DNA of 64,000 nt from Deinococcus radiotolerans (GTDB taxonomy: Bacteria > Deinococcota > Deinococci > Deinococcales > Deinococcaceae), in the NCBI RefSeq assembly GCF_014647435.1, contig NZ_BMPE01000011.1, positions 55,307-119,306 on the forward strand, given 5' to 3'. Numbering within the stretch: position 1 is the stretch's first letter; every line of letters starts with the position of its first letter. Under the pieces are notes generated by a model, which searched no databases, was not told where the DNA came from, and saw only the letters and a program-made list of their open reading frames with translations. The translations under genes were made by a program, and so were the position numbers. This document shows positions 17,867 to 26,995 of this stretch, in pieces.

Positions 17867-17978
17867 CCGCTCAGCCTACCGGCCCATGCCGCTCCCCACA
17901 CACTTATCTGCCCCTCGCCGCAGCGGCCAGCGCCTCCTGCCGCTGTTGCGCAGAAGCGTTGAGGGTCACGTGCAGGAC

Positions 17979-18009
17979 CCCTGACGGTTACTTTCAGCTG
18001 CGGTCAGGG
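17979..18009 (-). terminator. Possible terminator overlapping the last pseudopilin stop codon
   Basis: CCCTGAC (18009-18003, minus sense, containing the stop codon) pairs with GTCAGGG (17985-17979), 7 bp, with a 17-base loop. Weak compared with other terminators here. Confidence 0.4.
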
Positions 18010-18756
18010 CACGTTGCGAGCCCGGACATTCAGGGCGTACGCCTGCGTCAGGGGCAGCGTGGTCACGCGCCCACCCGCCTGCTGCCGGAACTGCACGCGG
18101 AGCGTCACCGACCTCGTGGCCGCGTTCCAGCTGAACGGCGCCTCGCCACCCGGCAGCTGGTCCGAAGGGGTCAGGTCATCCGACACGAGGAACGGCTGGA
18201 AGCCGCGGACGGCACCCAGGCCCGCCAGGTCCCGCAGGGCGGCGCAGCCCGGGCCGCTGGCCGTCTCGAAGGTTTCGCCCGCGGCGGGCACGCAGTTCAC
18301 GGGGCTGGTAGCGCTGTCGCCGCTGCGGTACTCGCGCAGCACCTGCACGTGCTCCTCTGCCCACGCGTCTGTCGCCTTGTCCAGCGTGACCTTCGAGCGG
18401 GGCTCCAAGCGGTACACGAACAGCACGTACCTCGTGACGGTGCCCGCTGTATTCGCGTCTGGCAGGACGGCCGCCAGGCAGGGCTGCTCGGCCGAGCAGC
18501 TGTTCCCGCTGCTCCCATTGACCGTCAGGCCGCCCGTGGCGACCCGCACGCGCAGGGCGCCGCGCACGCGGTCCCCCAGGTACCCGGTCAGGTCGTTCAG
18601 TTCACTCAGGCCGCGCCCGGTGGCGTTCGCGCGCGTGGTCAGGTTCAGGGTGCTGGTCTGCCAGCTGGTGATCAGGACCAGCACGGTGCCCATGATGCCC
18701 AGCGCGAGCAGGATCTCGATCAGGGTCAGGCCGGCCTCGTTCGCCCGGCGCTTCAC
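18004..18756 (-). CDS. Prepilin-like protein (minor pseudopilin, GspJ/PilW-like)
   Basis: 250 residues. A class III signal is seen: NEAG followed by LTLIEILLALGIMGTVL, with the +5 Glu, cut by prepilin peptidase. The C-terminal domain has Cys pairs (SGNSCSAEQPC, and further Cys in VNCVPAAG and GPGCAAL) that may form disulfides outside. GTG start at 18756 overlaps the previous stop as GTGA. Length and position after a PilV-like gene suggest the GspJ/PilW role in a pseudopilus tip (inference). Confidence 0.82.
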   Translation of the reverse strand: MKRRANEAGLTLIEILLALGIMGTVLVLITSWQTSTLNLTTRANATGRGLSELNDLTGYLGDRVRGALRVRVATGGLTVNGSSGNSCSAEQPCLAAVLPDANTAGTVTRYVLFVYRLEPRSKVTLDKATDAWAEEHVQVLREYRSGDSATSPVNCVPAAGETFETASGPGCAALRDLAGLGAVRGFQPFLVSDDLTPSDQLPGGEAPFSWNAATRSVTLRVQFRQQAGGRVTTLPLTQAYALNVRARNVP

Positions 18757-19160
18757 GAGGCGGGCCGCCCGAAGTCCAGTGTGAACGTGAAGGTGGGCTG
18801 CCCGCTGCCCGAGCAGCTCAGCGTGACGCGCCGCAGCAGCGGTCCGCCCGCCGGGGTGGTCCACGCGGCCACCGGGTTCGACTGAGACGGCGTGCAGGTC
18901 AGGCCGCCCAGCAGGCCGGTGTCCGGCGCGGCCGGCAGGGTCCCCGCGTCGAACGCGGCCTGCACGCTGTACGCCGTCCGGACGGATTCCATGTAGGCCT
19001 TGGCCGCCACCGTGACCTCCTGATCGGTCTGGTTGCTGCGGTTGACCTTGAACAGCGTGGGCAGGAGGCCCAGCACCGCCACGGACAGCCCCGTGAAGAT
19101 CGCCAGGGCCACCAGAACCTCCATCAGGGTCAGGCCCGCCTCGCTGCCCATGCGCCTCAC
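18753..19160 (-). CDS. Prepilin-like protein (minor pseudopilin, GspI/PilV-like)
   Basis: 135 residues with signal SEAG/LTLMEVLVALAIFTGLS, including the +5 Glu, then a helix and a short globular domain with two Cys (GGLTCTPSQ, TLSCSGSG). The GTG start at 19160 overlaps the upstream stop by GTGA; ATG 19151 is the alternative. The MEVLVALAI signature is typical of PilV/GspI. Confidence 0.85.
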   Translation of the reverse strand: MRRMGSEAGLTLMEVLVALAIFTGLSVAVLGLLPTLFKVNRSNQTDQEVTVAAKAYMESVRTAYSVQAAFDAGTLPAAPDTGLLGGLTCTPSQSNPVAAWTTPAGGPLLRRVTLSCSGSGQPTFTFTLDFGRPAS

Positions 19161-19621
19161 TTCACGATCACCTTCCCGAAGACGCCCGTGACCCGCACGG
19201 GCCGCTGAATGCTGGGGTCCGCCGCCCAGAACACCGTGAACTGCGCCGCGGCCGCGTCGGTGGAGCCGTAGGGCGCGCGGAAGCTCAGGCTGTTGACGCC
19301 GCTGTCCAGGCTGGCCTGCACCCCGGCAGGCAGCGGCAGGACGCGGGTGGTGGGCGTGCCGGCGCAGGCGTTGTCCGGGTACGCGCGGACCGTCAGGGAC
19401 GGACTGGCGCTGCTGGCCGTGAGCTGCACCTCCTGACAGGCGTTCAGGCGTTTGGCGCCGGTGCGGGCGGCGTTCACCGCCTGCGTGAACACCTGGGTGC
19501 CCTCCAGGACGGCGCTGCTGGCCCGCCAGCGCAGGTAACTGCTGACGCCCAGCGCGGCCAGGATCCCGATGATGGCCAGGACGACCAGCAGCTCGGCCAG
19601 GGTGAACCCTGAGCCCTTCAC
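19157..19621 (-). CDS. Prepilin-like protein (minor pseudopilin, GspH/FimT-like)
   Basis: 154 residues beginning at GTG 19621, which overlaps the preceding TGA as GTGA. Cleavage site GSG/FTLAELLVVLAIIGILA, a textbook type IV pilin N-terminus (Glu at +5). The mature domain contains NACQEVQLTASS and DNACAGTP, a likely disulfide loop. A longer apparent reading through the upstream gene is an out-of-frame shadow and is not used. Confidence 0.85.
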   Translation of the reverse strand: MKGSGFTLAELLVVLAIIGILAALGVSSYLRWRASSAVLEGTQVFTQAVNAARTGAKRLNACQEVQLTASSASPSLTVRAYPDNACAGTPTTRVLPLPAGVQASLDSGVNSLSFRAPYGSTDAAAAQFTVFWAADPSIQRPVRVTGVFGKVIVK

Positions 19622-21231
19622 CGCTGCCTCCAGGAGCCTGCGGTGTCGGTCAGGCGGGCGCCGCCACGCGCATTCAAAAGCCGACGGCGCAGCTGGACGG
19701 CATTGAAGTTCACGGTGAGATTCCCGGTCAGGTCGGTGGTCTGATCGTCGGTCGTGAGGCCCTCGATGGGTCCGCCCCGCACGGCCACGGCGCCGTTCAC
19801 CGTGAGGTTTCCGTTGAACTTGCCGCCCTGGTTGCCCCGGAAGTAGATGAATCCGTCGAAGGTGGTGCGCCCGTTCACGTTCGAGTTGATGTCCCCGTCG
19901 ACGATCAGCACGCCGCTGGAGTCGCTGTTCTTCAGCGCGGCGTCGAAGTCCTGCGCGCGGATGCGGCGCACGGCGTTCACCATGGGTGGGAAATTCCCGG
20001 ATGAGTCGGGCCGGGTCAGGGGGACCAGGGCGTCGAGGTCCGCGTCGTTCAGGCCCAGCAGTTGCCGCGTGAAGAACGGGTCGGCGCTGTTCGTACTCAG
20101 CAGCGGATCCCGGGCGCCCTCGCACTGCACGGCCTGACCGGCCAGCGCGGCGCAGTCGTTCTGGCCGTCCATCTGAAAGCTGTCCAGGGCCCGGCTGGTG
20201 CCCTTGACCTGAATGCTGCTGCCGCTGCGCATGGCGCTCACGTCCCGCGTGACCTCGGTGCCTTCGGGGATGCGGGCGGGCTGGCCGGCCACCCAGTCCA
20301 GCGTCACCTGATCCGGCGCGCCGCTGCCAGGGCCGCCCACGCCGGTCACCCGGGCGGCGTACCCGGCGACCGTGACGGTCTCGCCCACCGTGAAGTCCCC
20401 GGCGTTCGAGACGCGCTGCGGCATGGGGTCCGTGACGCTGAGGCTCGTCTGCGCGGCGGCGTTCAGGAGCAGCTCGACCCCCGTGCCGGCCGGGGCGGAC
20501 AGCGCGGACGTGAGGGCGGCGGGCACGCTGGTCAGCTGCACCTGCGCGCCGCTGATGCCGGTCACGCGGAACCGGGGCCCGTCGCTGCCGGGTGGGATCT
20601 GCACGTAATCTCCACTTCTCAGGCCGCTGGCGTCCGCGACGGTGACCGTCACCTGCTGCGTGCCGACGCTGGCATTCAGACCCGCTCCGGTCAGCGTGGT
20701 AAGCACGCCGCGCCCGGACTGCCCGGAGATCTGCGCGCTGCCGTTCGCGTTGACGGGCGGCAGGGACGTCAGGGCCGCGCGCACCCGCAGGCCAGCGGGC
20801 AGGTAGACCGGGGTCAGCTGGAAGTCGTGCAGCACCACTTTCACGGCGCTGCTGGCGCTTCCGCGGGATTCCACGGTGAAGCGGTCCCCGCCCACCGGCG
20901 TGAAGCTGAGGGTGCTGGGAAACAGGGCCGATTCCGCGTCCGTGCTCAGGCTGTCCAGCCAGCGCCCCAGGTCGGCGGGCGTGCTGCCGGTATAGGGGGC
21001 GCTGATCAGCCGCTGGTTGACGCGGACCATGACGGTGTTCAGGCCGCTCTCGGCGGCGAGGAGGGCCTGGTACGCGCGGCGTTCGTCCGCGCCGCCGCCG
21101 CGTGAGCCCGTGACCAGGGTGGCGCTGGTCATGACGATGATCATCAGGACGATGCCGGTGAACAGCAGCGTGATGACCAGGGCCACGCCCCCCTCGTGTT
21201 CGGGGTGGGCTGATCGGCTGGGCGGGTGCAT
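19618..21231 (-). CDS. PilX-like pilus assembly protein
   Basis: 537 residues. The N-terminus HPEHEGGVALVITLLFTGIV then MIIVMTSATLV resembles PilX-type minor pilins, which have a GxALxxxLL helix with no canonical cleavage signal. The large extracellular part is Ser/Thr/Gly-rich and contains polymer-like segments (LIVDGDINSNVNGRTTFDG, FRGNQGGKFNGNLTVNGAV) suggestive of a beta-rich fold. ATG 21231 lies six bases after TACCTT, the leaderless pattern; an ATG 13 codons earlier is less likely. First gene of the operon, with stop/start overlap to the next. Confidence 0.75.
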   Translation of the reverse strand: MHPPSRSAHPEHEGGVALVITLLFTGIVLMIIVMTSATLVTGSRGGGADERRAYQALLAAESGLNTVMVRVNQRLISAPYTGSTPADLGRWLDSLSTDAESALFPSTLSFTPVGGDRFTVESRGSASSAVKVVLHDFQLTPVYLPAGLRVRAALTSLPPVNANGSAQISGQSGRGVLTTLTGAGLNASVGTQQVTVTVADASGLRSGDYVQIPPGSDGPRFRVTGISGAQVQLTSVPAALTSALSAPAGTGVELLLNAAAQTSLSVTDPMPQRVSNAGDFTVGETVTVAGYAARVTGVGGPGSGAPDQVTLDWVAGQPARIPEGTEVTRDVSAMRSGSSIQVKGTSRALDSFQMDGQNDCAALAGQAVQCEGARDPLLSTNSADPFFTRQLLGLNDADLDALVPLTRPDSSGNFPPMVNAVRRIRAQDFDAALKNSDSSGVLIVDGDINSNVNGRTTFDGFIYFRGNQGGKFNGNLTVNGAVAVRGGPIEGLTTDDQTTDLTGNLTVNFNAVQLRRRLLNARGGARLTDTAGSWRQR

Positions 21232-21282
21232 GACGGCAAGGTACGGTGACCCGCACGTGAAAAATGCCACACATGAGGCAGC

Positions 21283-21320
21283 GCACCCGAACGGGGTGTG
21301 CTGCAGGTCAGTTCGGGTGC
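21283..21320 (-). terminator. Terminator of the C39-like peptidase gene
   Basis: Perfect 10-bp stem GCACCCGAAC (21283-21292) with GTTCGGGTGC (21311-21320), directly after the stop codon at 21322. Confidence 0.75.
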
Positions 21321-21321
21321 C

Positions 21322-22392
21322 TCAGCGGGGCGTGATCAGGTACACGAGGCCGCCCGAGTGACCCAGCCACAGCCGCTCGAACGCGGCGCGCGGGTACGCG
21401 CGGCGCACGCCCGCGTCGGTGGGCGCGGCCGGGTCGTTCAGCACCGGGTTGCCCTGCGCGTCGAAGCCGGTCAGGACCATCAGGTGCCCGCTGGAACTGG
21501 GAATCGCGGCGCCCGGCAGCTCCCCGGCCTTCCAGCCCAGGCTGACCGCCAGGGGCGTGCCCTGCGCGGTGAAGGTCTCAGCGGCGGCCAGGCTGGGCAG
21601 GCGCAGCACCACCGCCCGCAGGCCGCGCGCGCCCGCGTACGCGGCATTGAAGGCCCAGTTGCCCGTGCCGTCGTACTCGCGGTCGAACGTGCCGCGCGCG
21701 GCGTCGGGCACCGTGACGTTCAGGCCGTGATGCGCCAGGATCATGGACACGCTGGTGGGACTGCACCAGACCTCCCCGCCGTTCGGGTAGAGCATCTGCG
21801 AGCGCATGGGCACCTTGACCTCCCGGCCCCACGCGGCGCGGTTGCCGGGCGCACCCAGCGCCTCACTGCGCCGCGCGCGGTCCGCGGTGTTGAACGCCAC
21901 GAGGCGCACGCCGGTGCCCGCGCCGCGCAGCGTCACGCGGTACTGGAAGGCGCTGGCCTTGGCCGTCAGGCGCAGCGTGTCGGTCAGCACCTGCCCGGCG
22001 GCGTCCTTCTGCCCGTCCAGGCTGGCGCGGTCCCCGCTGTCACTCCAGGTGCCGAAACTGAACCAGCGGGTCCAGCCGCCGGCGCCCTGGGCGCGGACTT
22101 CCACGCTGACACTGCCCCGCACGGGCGTCACGGCGTTCCACGAGGGGATCAGCTCGTCGAAGGCGGGCACGCGCAGCGGCGCAGACGTCCACGTGCCGCT
22201 CGTCGCGCCGGGCGCGAGGCTCAGCCCCGCCGCGCCGGCCGTCACGCCGCGCCCCTCGCCGCCGGCCCAGTCGCCGGGCTGCTCGTGAATGGTGGTGGTC
22301 GTGTTGGGGTACGTCATGGTGAGGGCCTCCGCGTCCGGCATGAGCAGGGACGCTGAAAGAACAAGGGCAGACAGCAGGGAGCCGCGATTCAT
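21322..22392 (-). CDS. Secreted C39-like (papain-fold) cysteine peptidase
   Basis: 356 residues with a Sec signal peptide (MNRGSLLSALVLSASLLMPD, cut near AEA at about 23). The N-terminal half is beta-rich (residues 30-190). The C-terminal half is a peptidase C39-like domain with candidate nucleophile C210 (GGEVWCSPTSVSM), H303 (SGHLMVLTGFDAQG) and a following NDPAA. Proteins of this type are extracellular and of unknown substrate. The ATG at 22392 is chosen because the signal peptide starts there; longer readings are low-complexity. Confidence 0.85.
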   Translation of the reverse strand: MNRGSLLSALVLSASLLMPDAEALTMTYPNTTTTIHEQPGDWAGGEGRGVTAGAAGLSLAPGATSGTWTSAPLRVPAFDELIPSWNAVTPVRGSVSVEVRAQGAGGWTRWFSFGTWSDSGDRASLDGQKDAAGQVLTDTLRLTAKASAFQYRVTLRGAGTGVRLVAFNTADRARRSEALGAPGNRAAWGREVKVPMRSQMLYPNGGEVWCSPTSVSMILAHHGLNVTVPDAARGTFDREYDGTGNWAFNAAYAGARGLRAVVLRLPSLAAAETFTAQGTPLAVSLGWKAGELPGAAIPSSSGHLMVLTGFDAQGNPVLNDPAAPTDAGVRRAYPRAAFERLWLGHSGGLVYLITPR

Positions 22393-22693
22393 GTGTGCCC
22401 CGGATGATGCCGCGCGCCCAGGGGCGTGTGGTGAGTGGCCGCCCCGGCGTCGGGGGGGACCGAGGTGCAGGCCGGACCGGCGGCCCCGTGAGTCTGAGGC
22501 GTCCCGGTCCGGGCTGGTTGAGTCGGTCATGGTCGCCGGTGACCGGTGGGTGGGGTGCGGGTCACGCAGGGGCGCACCGGGTGAGTCCAGCGGCCGCCAC
22601 TTCGCAGCGCTGGGCGCCGTGCGCGCGTCCGGCTCGCGGCGCTTCGGCACAGTTTGATCTGCGTCTGTTGTGCATGATGTGTAAGATACTCAT
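22393..22693. other. 301-bp divergent intergenic region
   Basis: Lies between the secreted peptidase gene and the Nudix pair. No gene is seen. The right end becomes AT-richer and carries TAAGAT six bases before the Nudix ATG. The 14-bp palindrome at its end is listed separately. Confidence 0.5.
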
Positions 22694-22700
22694 ATGAGTA
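22687..22700 (+). promoter_or_regulatory. 14-bp perfect palindrome over the Nudix start codon
   Basis: TACTCATATGAGTA is its own reverse complement, contains the ATG and abuts the -10-like TAAGAT (22682-22687, sharing its last T). A repressor bound here would block initiation of a leaderless transcript. Operator function is inference. Confidence 0.45.
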
Positions 22701-23143
22701 GAGAAGGATACATCCGTGAGCTTCGTGCTGTGATCGGCCCACGCCCCGTCAATCTGATCGGTGTCGCAGCACTGATCACCGACCCGTACGGGCGCGTGCT
22801 GCTCGCCCGGCGCGTCACGTCCGGACGCTGGGGCCTCATCGCGGACCTGTGCGAACTGGGTGAGGCGCTGGACGTCACCCTGCGCCGCGAGGTGCACGAG
22901 GAGAGTGCCCTCACCGTCACGGACGCGCACCTGATCGACCTGCTGTGCCCCGACCGGCTCAGCGAGGTCCCCAACGGCGACCAGTTCTACAGCTACACCG
23001 CCGCGTACCGCGTCACGGCCTGGCACGGCACCCCGCAGCCCGACGGGCACGAACTGGCCGAACTGCGCTTCTGGGCCCCAGCCGAACTCTCCGGGCTGCC
23101 CCTGACCCGCCTGGGCCGCGCCGCGCTGGCGTGGCAGGTGTGA
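22694..23143 (+). CDS. Nudix hydrolase, divergent Nudix box
   Basis: 149 residues. The Nudix helix keeps the catalytic core RREVHEE but departs from GX5EX7REUXEEXGU: the first Gly is Asp (ADLCELGEALDV) and the last Gly is Ala (EESALTV). Its closest visible relative is the next gene, with which it shares PNGDxFY and PDGxExxELRFW, so the two arose by duplication. Deinococci are known for expanded Nudix families. Substrate unknown. Its stop overlaps the next start (GTGTGA). Confidence 0.85.
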   Translation: MSREGYIRELRAVIGPRPVNLIGVAALITDPYGRVLLARRVTSGRWGLIADLCELGEALDVTLRREVHEESALTVTDAHLIDLLCPDRLSEVPNGDQFYSYTAAYRVTAWHGTPQPDGHELAELRFWAPAELSGLPLTRLGRAALAWQV

Positions 23144-23586
23144 GCTACGTCCGCGACCTGAGGGCCCGCACCGGCCCGATGCCCCTGATCCTCACGGGGG
23201 CGTGCGGCCTGCTCCTGCGGGGTGAGGGGGTGCTGCTGCAGCGCCGCCGCGACACCGGCGGCTGGGGGACCCCAGGCGGCCTGTGCGAGCCGGGCGAGTC
23301 GCTGGAGGAAACCCTGAGCCGCGAGGTGCACGAGGAGACCGGCCTGACCGTGCGGGAGGCGCAGCTGCTGAAGGTGATCAGCGGCGCCGGGACCTTCGTG
23401 CGCCTGCCGAACGGCGACGAGTTCTATCAGGTGTCGGCCGTGTACGTCGTGCGCCGCTGGGAGGGCGCGCCCCGCCCGGACGGGACCGAGGGCACTGAAC
23501 TGCGCTTCTGGCCGCTGGCGGCCCTGCCCGCTGCGCTGGGTCCGGTGGACCGCGCCGCGCTGACCCAGCTGCGCGGGCGGCCCTAG
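23140..23586 (+). CDS. Nudix hydrolase, canonical Nudix box
   Basis: 148 residues from GTG 23140 (GTGA overlap with the upstream Nudix gene). The full Nudix box is present: GGLCEPGESLEETLSREV then HEETGL. PNGDEFYQVSAVYVV and ELRFWPL align with the upstream paralogue. Likely cleaves a nucleoside diphosphate derivative; substrate cannot be told. Its TAG stop interlocks with the stop of the convergent acetyltransferase gene. Confidence 0.9.
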   Translation: MSYVRDLRARTGPMPLILTGACGLLLRGEGVLLQRRRDTGGWGTPGGLCEPGESLEETLSREVHEETGLTVREAQLLKVISGAGTFVRLPNGDEFYQVSAVYVVRRWEGAPRPDGTEGTELRFWPLAALPAALGPVDRAALTQLRGRP

Positions 23587-24305
23587 CCAGGCCGGGTGAA
23601 GGTCAGGCGCAGGGCGCTCAGCTGGAATCCGGCGCGGCGGATGTTGCGTTCACTGTCACTGCCGGGCGTGGCGAACACGCTGGCCAGCGCAGCGCCCTGA
23701 CCGCGCGCCGCGTGCAGCCGGGCGGCAAGCAGCGCCGTCTGCACGCCCCGCCCCCGCCACTGGGGCCGGGTGGACGTGCCGAACAGGGCGGCGACGTTTC
23801 CCTGCACATTCAGGGCTGCCGTTCCGGCGTGCTGGCCGTCCACGTGAGCGGTGAAGCGCTGCGTGCCGGGTAACCCGGCCACCACGCGCATGATGGGCTC
23901 GCTTCCCGGGCCGAAGCCCTGCCCGGACAGGGCGGCCCAGGTGGCTGGGTCGGTCTCCGCCGTGACCTCCAGCGCGGGCGTGCTGGGCAGGTCCCGCAGG
24001 TCGCGCGTGTAGGCGTGCAGGGTGTATGAGAGAACGTAGCCCCGCGCGGTCAGCAGAGGCAGCGCCGCGTTCACGAAAGGGGAGAGGACGTGCAGGGTGA
24101 TGGGCGCGGCGTGCTGGGCGCTGAACGCCTCGAACGCGCTGAGGTCCGCCTCGGTGGGCGTGGCGTGGCCGTCGTGCCAGGCGCTGTTCAGCGCGAGGTC
24201 CGGCCCGTGGTACGCGGCGACCAGTGGGCCGAACTCCGCGCGGACGCCGCCGCGCCCGTGGGCGGACGCTTCGGCCTGCGCCAGCTGCCGGATGAGTTCG
24301 TTCAT
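23583..24305 (-). CDS. GNAT-family N-acetyltransferase
   Basis: 240 residues. The C-terminal GNAT domain shows the acetyl-CoA-binding motif RPQWRGRGVQTALLAARLH and the following SVFATPGSDSERNIRRAGF. The N-terminal 120 residues look like a second, degenerate GNAT half. The ATG follows TAGGCT by seven bases. Substrate unknown. Confidence 0.85.
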   Translation of the reverse strand: MNELIRQLAQAEASAHGRGGVRAEFGPLVAAYHGPDLALNSAWHDGHATPTEADLSAFEAFSAQHAAPITLHVLSPFVNAALPLLTARGYVLSYTLHAYTRDLRDLPSTPALEVTAETDPATWAALSGQGFGPGSEPIMRVVAGLPGTQRFTAHVDGQHAGTAALNVQGNVAALFGTSTRPQWRGRGVQTALLAARLHAARGQGAALASVFATPGSDSERNIRRAGFQLSALRLTFTRPG

Positions 24306-24413
24306 GAGGGCCAGCCTAGCGCGGCGGGGGGGCGCGCTGGGGGAACGTTAGGCCGCCCTTGACCTTGTGACGCACGGCTCCGTTGCCGTTAGGGCGCGGG
24401 TGAACGATGAGGC

Positions 24414-24695
24414 ATGATCGCATTCCACCCCCAGCTGTTCGTCCGCATCGTGGAACTCGACGGTCCACGCGCGCCTATGCCCAGACCGCTGGCCAGCGGC
24501 TTCACCGAGCACCGCGCGTACCGGGTGCTGGGCGTGTACAACCCCTCGGAAAGTTCGGACGCGTACTTCATCCTGCCGAACGACCGGGATGAGATGTGGT
24601 TCATCTGCCAGCGTCACCTTCGCTTCGCCGGGCTGCACGACACGTCCGCCCACCACCTTGACCTGACGGACGTGCACGCCAGCGCCGCCGACTGA
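24414..24695 (+). CDS. Small hypothetical protein
   Basis: 93 residues, soluble, with an aromatic-rich middle (YRVLGVYNPSESSDAYFILP) and NDRDEMWFICQRHLRF. No family recognised. Eight bases separate it from the next gene, suggesting co-transcription. Confidence 0.6.
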   Translation: MIAFHPQLFVRIVELDGPRAPMPRPLASGFTEHRAYRVLGVYNPSESSDAYFILPNDRDEMWFICQRHLRFAGLHDTSAHHLDLTDVHASAAD

Positions 24696-24702
24696 GGGGC
24701 CC

Positions 24703-25338
24703 GTGCCGTCCCTGATCCGGCCGGCCGCGCTGCTCACCGGGGTGGTCCTGGCGTACACCGCGTACCTCCAGTCGCCCCGGCACCCGCTGCGCCCCACCGA
24801 CCTGCCCGACGGGGTGGGCCCGGTCACTCACCGCCGCTACTGGCTGCGCGTGCAGCGACCCGACCGCTCGCCCGAGGCGCTGACCGCCCTGACCTTGCAG
24901 GCCCTGCCGACGCTCGCGCCGAAACTCACGGCGTGGTTCCAGGGTCTGGACGCGCCGCTGCCCGCGCAGGGGGGCCCGCCGCTGCGGCGCGGGTCGCGCC
25001 TGAAGATCCTGATGGGCTTCACCCGCCGCGCGCGCGTGGTGGTGGACGAGGTGGGCGCCCGTCACTTCTGCCTGCGGACCCTGCACCTGCACGCCGACGC
25101 GGGGACCGTCACCTTCCGCGCCGTGCCGGAGCGCGCCGCCCTGCGCCTGGAGGTGGAATCCGTGGTCCGCGCGGCGTCCTGGCCGGACCGGATCGCGTAC
25201 CTGCTGGCCGCTCACGCGCTGCAACGCCTGAACTGGCGGGCGGTGCTGCTCGGCGCGGCCCGGCTGTCCGGCGGGCAGATCGTGGACGGCGGAGATTGCA
25301 CAGAGGAGGCCGCGTACCGGGGCGTGCACGCCCGCTAG
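24703..25338 (+). CDS. Hypothetical protein with N-terminal membrane anchor
   Basis: 211 residues starting at GTG 24703. A hydrophobic N-terminal helix ([20 protein letters not shown]) may be an uncleaved anchor. The soluble part has the motif [20 protein letters not shown] and [19 protein letters not shown], a beta-rich pattern. I do not recognise the family. Ends ten bases before the siroheme gene. Confidence 0.55.
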   Translation: MPSLIRPAALLTGVVLAYTAYLQSPRHPLRPTDLPDGVGPVTHRRYWLRVQRPDRSPEALTALTLQALPTLAPKLTAWFQGLDAPLPAQGGPPLRRGSRLKILMGFTRRARVVVDEVGARHFCLRTLHLHADAGTVTFRAVPERAALRLEVESVVRAASWPDRIAYLLAAHALQRLNWRAVLLGAARLSGGQIVDGGDCTEEAAYRGVHAR

Positions 25339-25348
25339 GCTGTGCGGC

Positions 25349-26869
25349 ATGACTGCCGCGTCCCTCGTTCCGTCCCGAGCGTTCGTGTCCCTGGTCGGCG
25401 CCGGACCCGGGGACGCTGGCCTGCTGACCCTGCGGGGCCGCGAGGCGCTTGAGCAGGCCGACGTGGTGCTGTTCGACTACCTCGCCAATCCGGACCTGCT
25501 GCGCTTCGCTCCGCAGGCCGAGACGGTCTACGTGGGTAAGAAGGGGTTCTCGGCGTACATCCGGCAGGGGCAGATCAACGACCTGATGGTGCGCCGGGCG
25601 CTGGAGGACGGCGGGCGGCACGTGGTGCGCCTGAAGGGCGGGGACGTGTTCGTGTTCGGCCGGGGCGGCGAGGAAGCCGAGGCGTGCGTGCAGGCCGGAA
25701 TTCCCTTTGAGGTGGTGCCCGGCGTCAGCAGCGCCCTGGCCGTCCCCGCCTACGCGGGCATTCCGGTCACGCACCGTGACCTCGCGCAGTCGTTTGCGGT
25801 GCTGACCGGGAACACGCGGGGCGGCAGCGCCCACTACGGGCGGCTGTCCGGCGTGGACACCTTGGTGCTGCTGATGGGCGTGCGGAACCTGGATCAGATT
25901 GCCGCCGAGCTGATCGGTGCAGGCCGCGCGCCAGACACGCCCGCCGCGACCATCCAGTGGGGCACGACCCCGCAGCAGCGGGTGGTGACGGGCACCCTGG
26001 CCACCATTGCCAGCGAGGTACGCGCCGCAGGCCTGGAAGCCCCGGCGGTGACGGTGGTGGGCGAGGTGGTGCGCCTGCACGGGCCGCTACGCTGGTTCGA
26101 GGAGGCCCACGGGGCGCGCGGTCCGCTGGCCGGGCAGACGGTCGCCGTGACCCGCACCCGCGTGGGCGCCAGCGACCTGTCCGAGCGGCTGCGGGCCCGC
26201 GGCGCGAGCGTGCTGGAGGTCCCCCTGATCCGCTTCGCGCCGGCCTCGCAGCCGGAGGCCCTGCACGCGCGTCTGCGCGACCTGAGTGGCGTGGCGTGGC
26301 TACTGCTGACCAGCAACCAAGCGGTCGCGGCGCTGCTGGAACACCTGGACGCGCTGGGTCTGGACACCCGGCACCTGGCGGGCACGCGGCTTGCAGCGGT
26401 GGGGCCCAGCACCGCCCGGTCACTCGCGGAGCGCGGCCTGCGCGCAGACTTCGTGCCCAGTGTGTCGGGGGCCCGGCACCTGGGCGCGCAGATTCCCGCC
26501 ACGCCGGACGGCGGCACGCTGCTGCACCTCACCTCGCAGCTGGCAGAGGATCACCTGGAACGCGCCCTGACCGCGCGCGGCCTGCCGTACGAACGGGCGG
26601 AACTATACCGCACCGAACCTGCCCAGCCGGACGACCTGAGCATGGACCGCCTGCGCGGCGCGGCGGTGGTGACCTTGGCGTCCGGAAGTGCGGCGCGGCA
26701 CCTGGCGGCGCTGGCCGGCACCGACTTCCGCGTGGCGGCCATGGGCGAGCAGACGGCCGACGCGGCCCGCGAGGCGGGTTTCACGCGCGTGACCGTGGCC
26801 CGCGTTCCCACCCTGGACGCCCTGGCCGACGCGGCCGAGGACGCCCTGAGGGCCGGGGTGGGCGGCTAG
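25349..26869 (+). CDS. Fused uroporphyrinogen-III methyltransferase / uroporphyrinogen-III synthase
   Basis: 506 residues. Residues 1-250 are SUMT (CobA): [58 protein letters not shown] and [13 protein letters not shown]. Residues 260-506 are HemD-like ([34 protein letters not shown]-like region). The fusion makes uro'gen III and methylates it to precorrin-2, the branch to siroheme and cobalamin. ATG follows TAGGCT by seven bases. The next gene completes siroheme synthesis. Confidence 0.92.
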   Translation: MTAASLVPSRAFVSLVGAGPGDAGLLTLRGREALEQADVVLFDYLANPDLLRFAPQAETVYVGKKGFSAYIRQGQINDLMVRRALEDGGRHVVRLKGGDVFVFGRGGEEAEACVQAGIPFEVVPGVSSALAVPAYAGIPVTHRDLAQSFAVLTGNTRGGSAHYGRLSGVDTLVLLMGVRNLDQIAAELIGAGRAPDTPAATIQWGTTPQQRVVTGTLATIASEVRAAGLEAPAVTVVGEVVRLHGPLRWFEEAHGARGPLAGQTVAVTRTRVGASDLSERLRARGASVLEVPLIRFAPASQPEALHARLRDLSGVAWLLLTSNQAVAALLEHLDALGLDTRHLAGTRLAAVGPSTARSLAERGLRADFVPSVSGARHLGAQIPATPDGGTLLHLTSQLAEDHLERALTARGLPYERAELYRTEPAQPDDLSMDRLRGAAVVTLASGSAARHLAALAGTDFRVAAMGEQTADAAREAGFTRVTVARVPTLDALADAAEDALRAGVGG

Positions 26870-26880
26870 CGGCTGGCCCC

Positions 26881-26905
26881 TCACCGGGCGTCCCGCGCCC
26901 GGTGA
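26881..26905 (+). terminator. Hairpin after the SUMT-HemD gene
   Basis: Perfect 10-bp stem TCACCGGGCG (26881-26890) with CGCCCGGTGA (26896-26905), 5-base loop, then CGCTTTCGC. Confidence 0.7.
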
Positions 26906-26995
26906 CGCTTTCGCACTGGAATCCCGTCCCAGTCGTCTTTCTTACCGATCGGTCGGGGACGGCTGCCCCGTGCGCGGCGCGCTATGCTGCGCCAC

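Noticed and set aside
19622..21286. 709-residue frame joining the FimT-like pseudopilin to upstream sequence
   Set aside because: The upstream part is an out-of-frame shadow of the PilX-like gene; the pseudopilin starts at GTG 19621 next to its prepilin signal.
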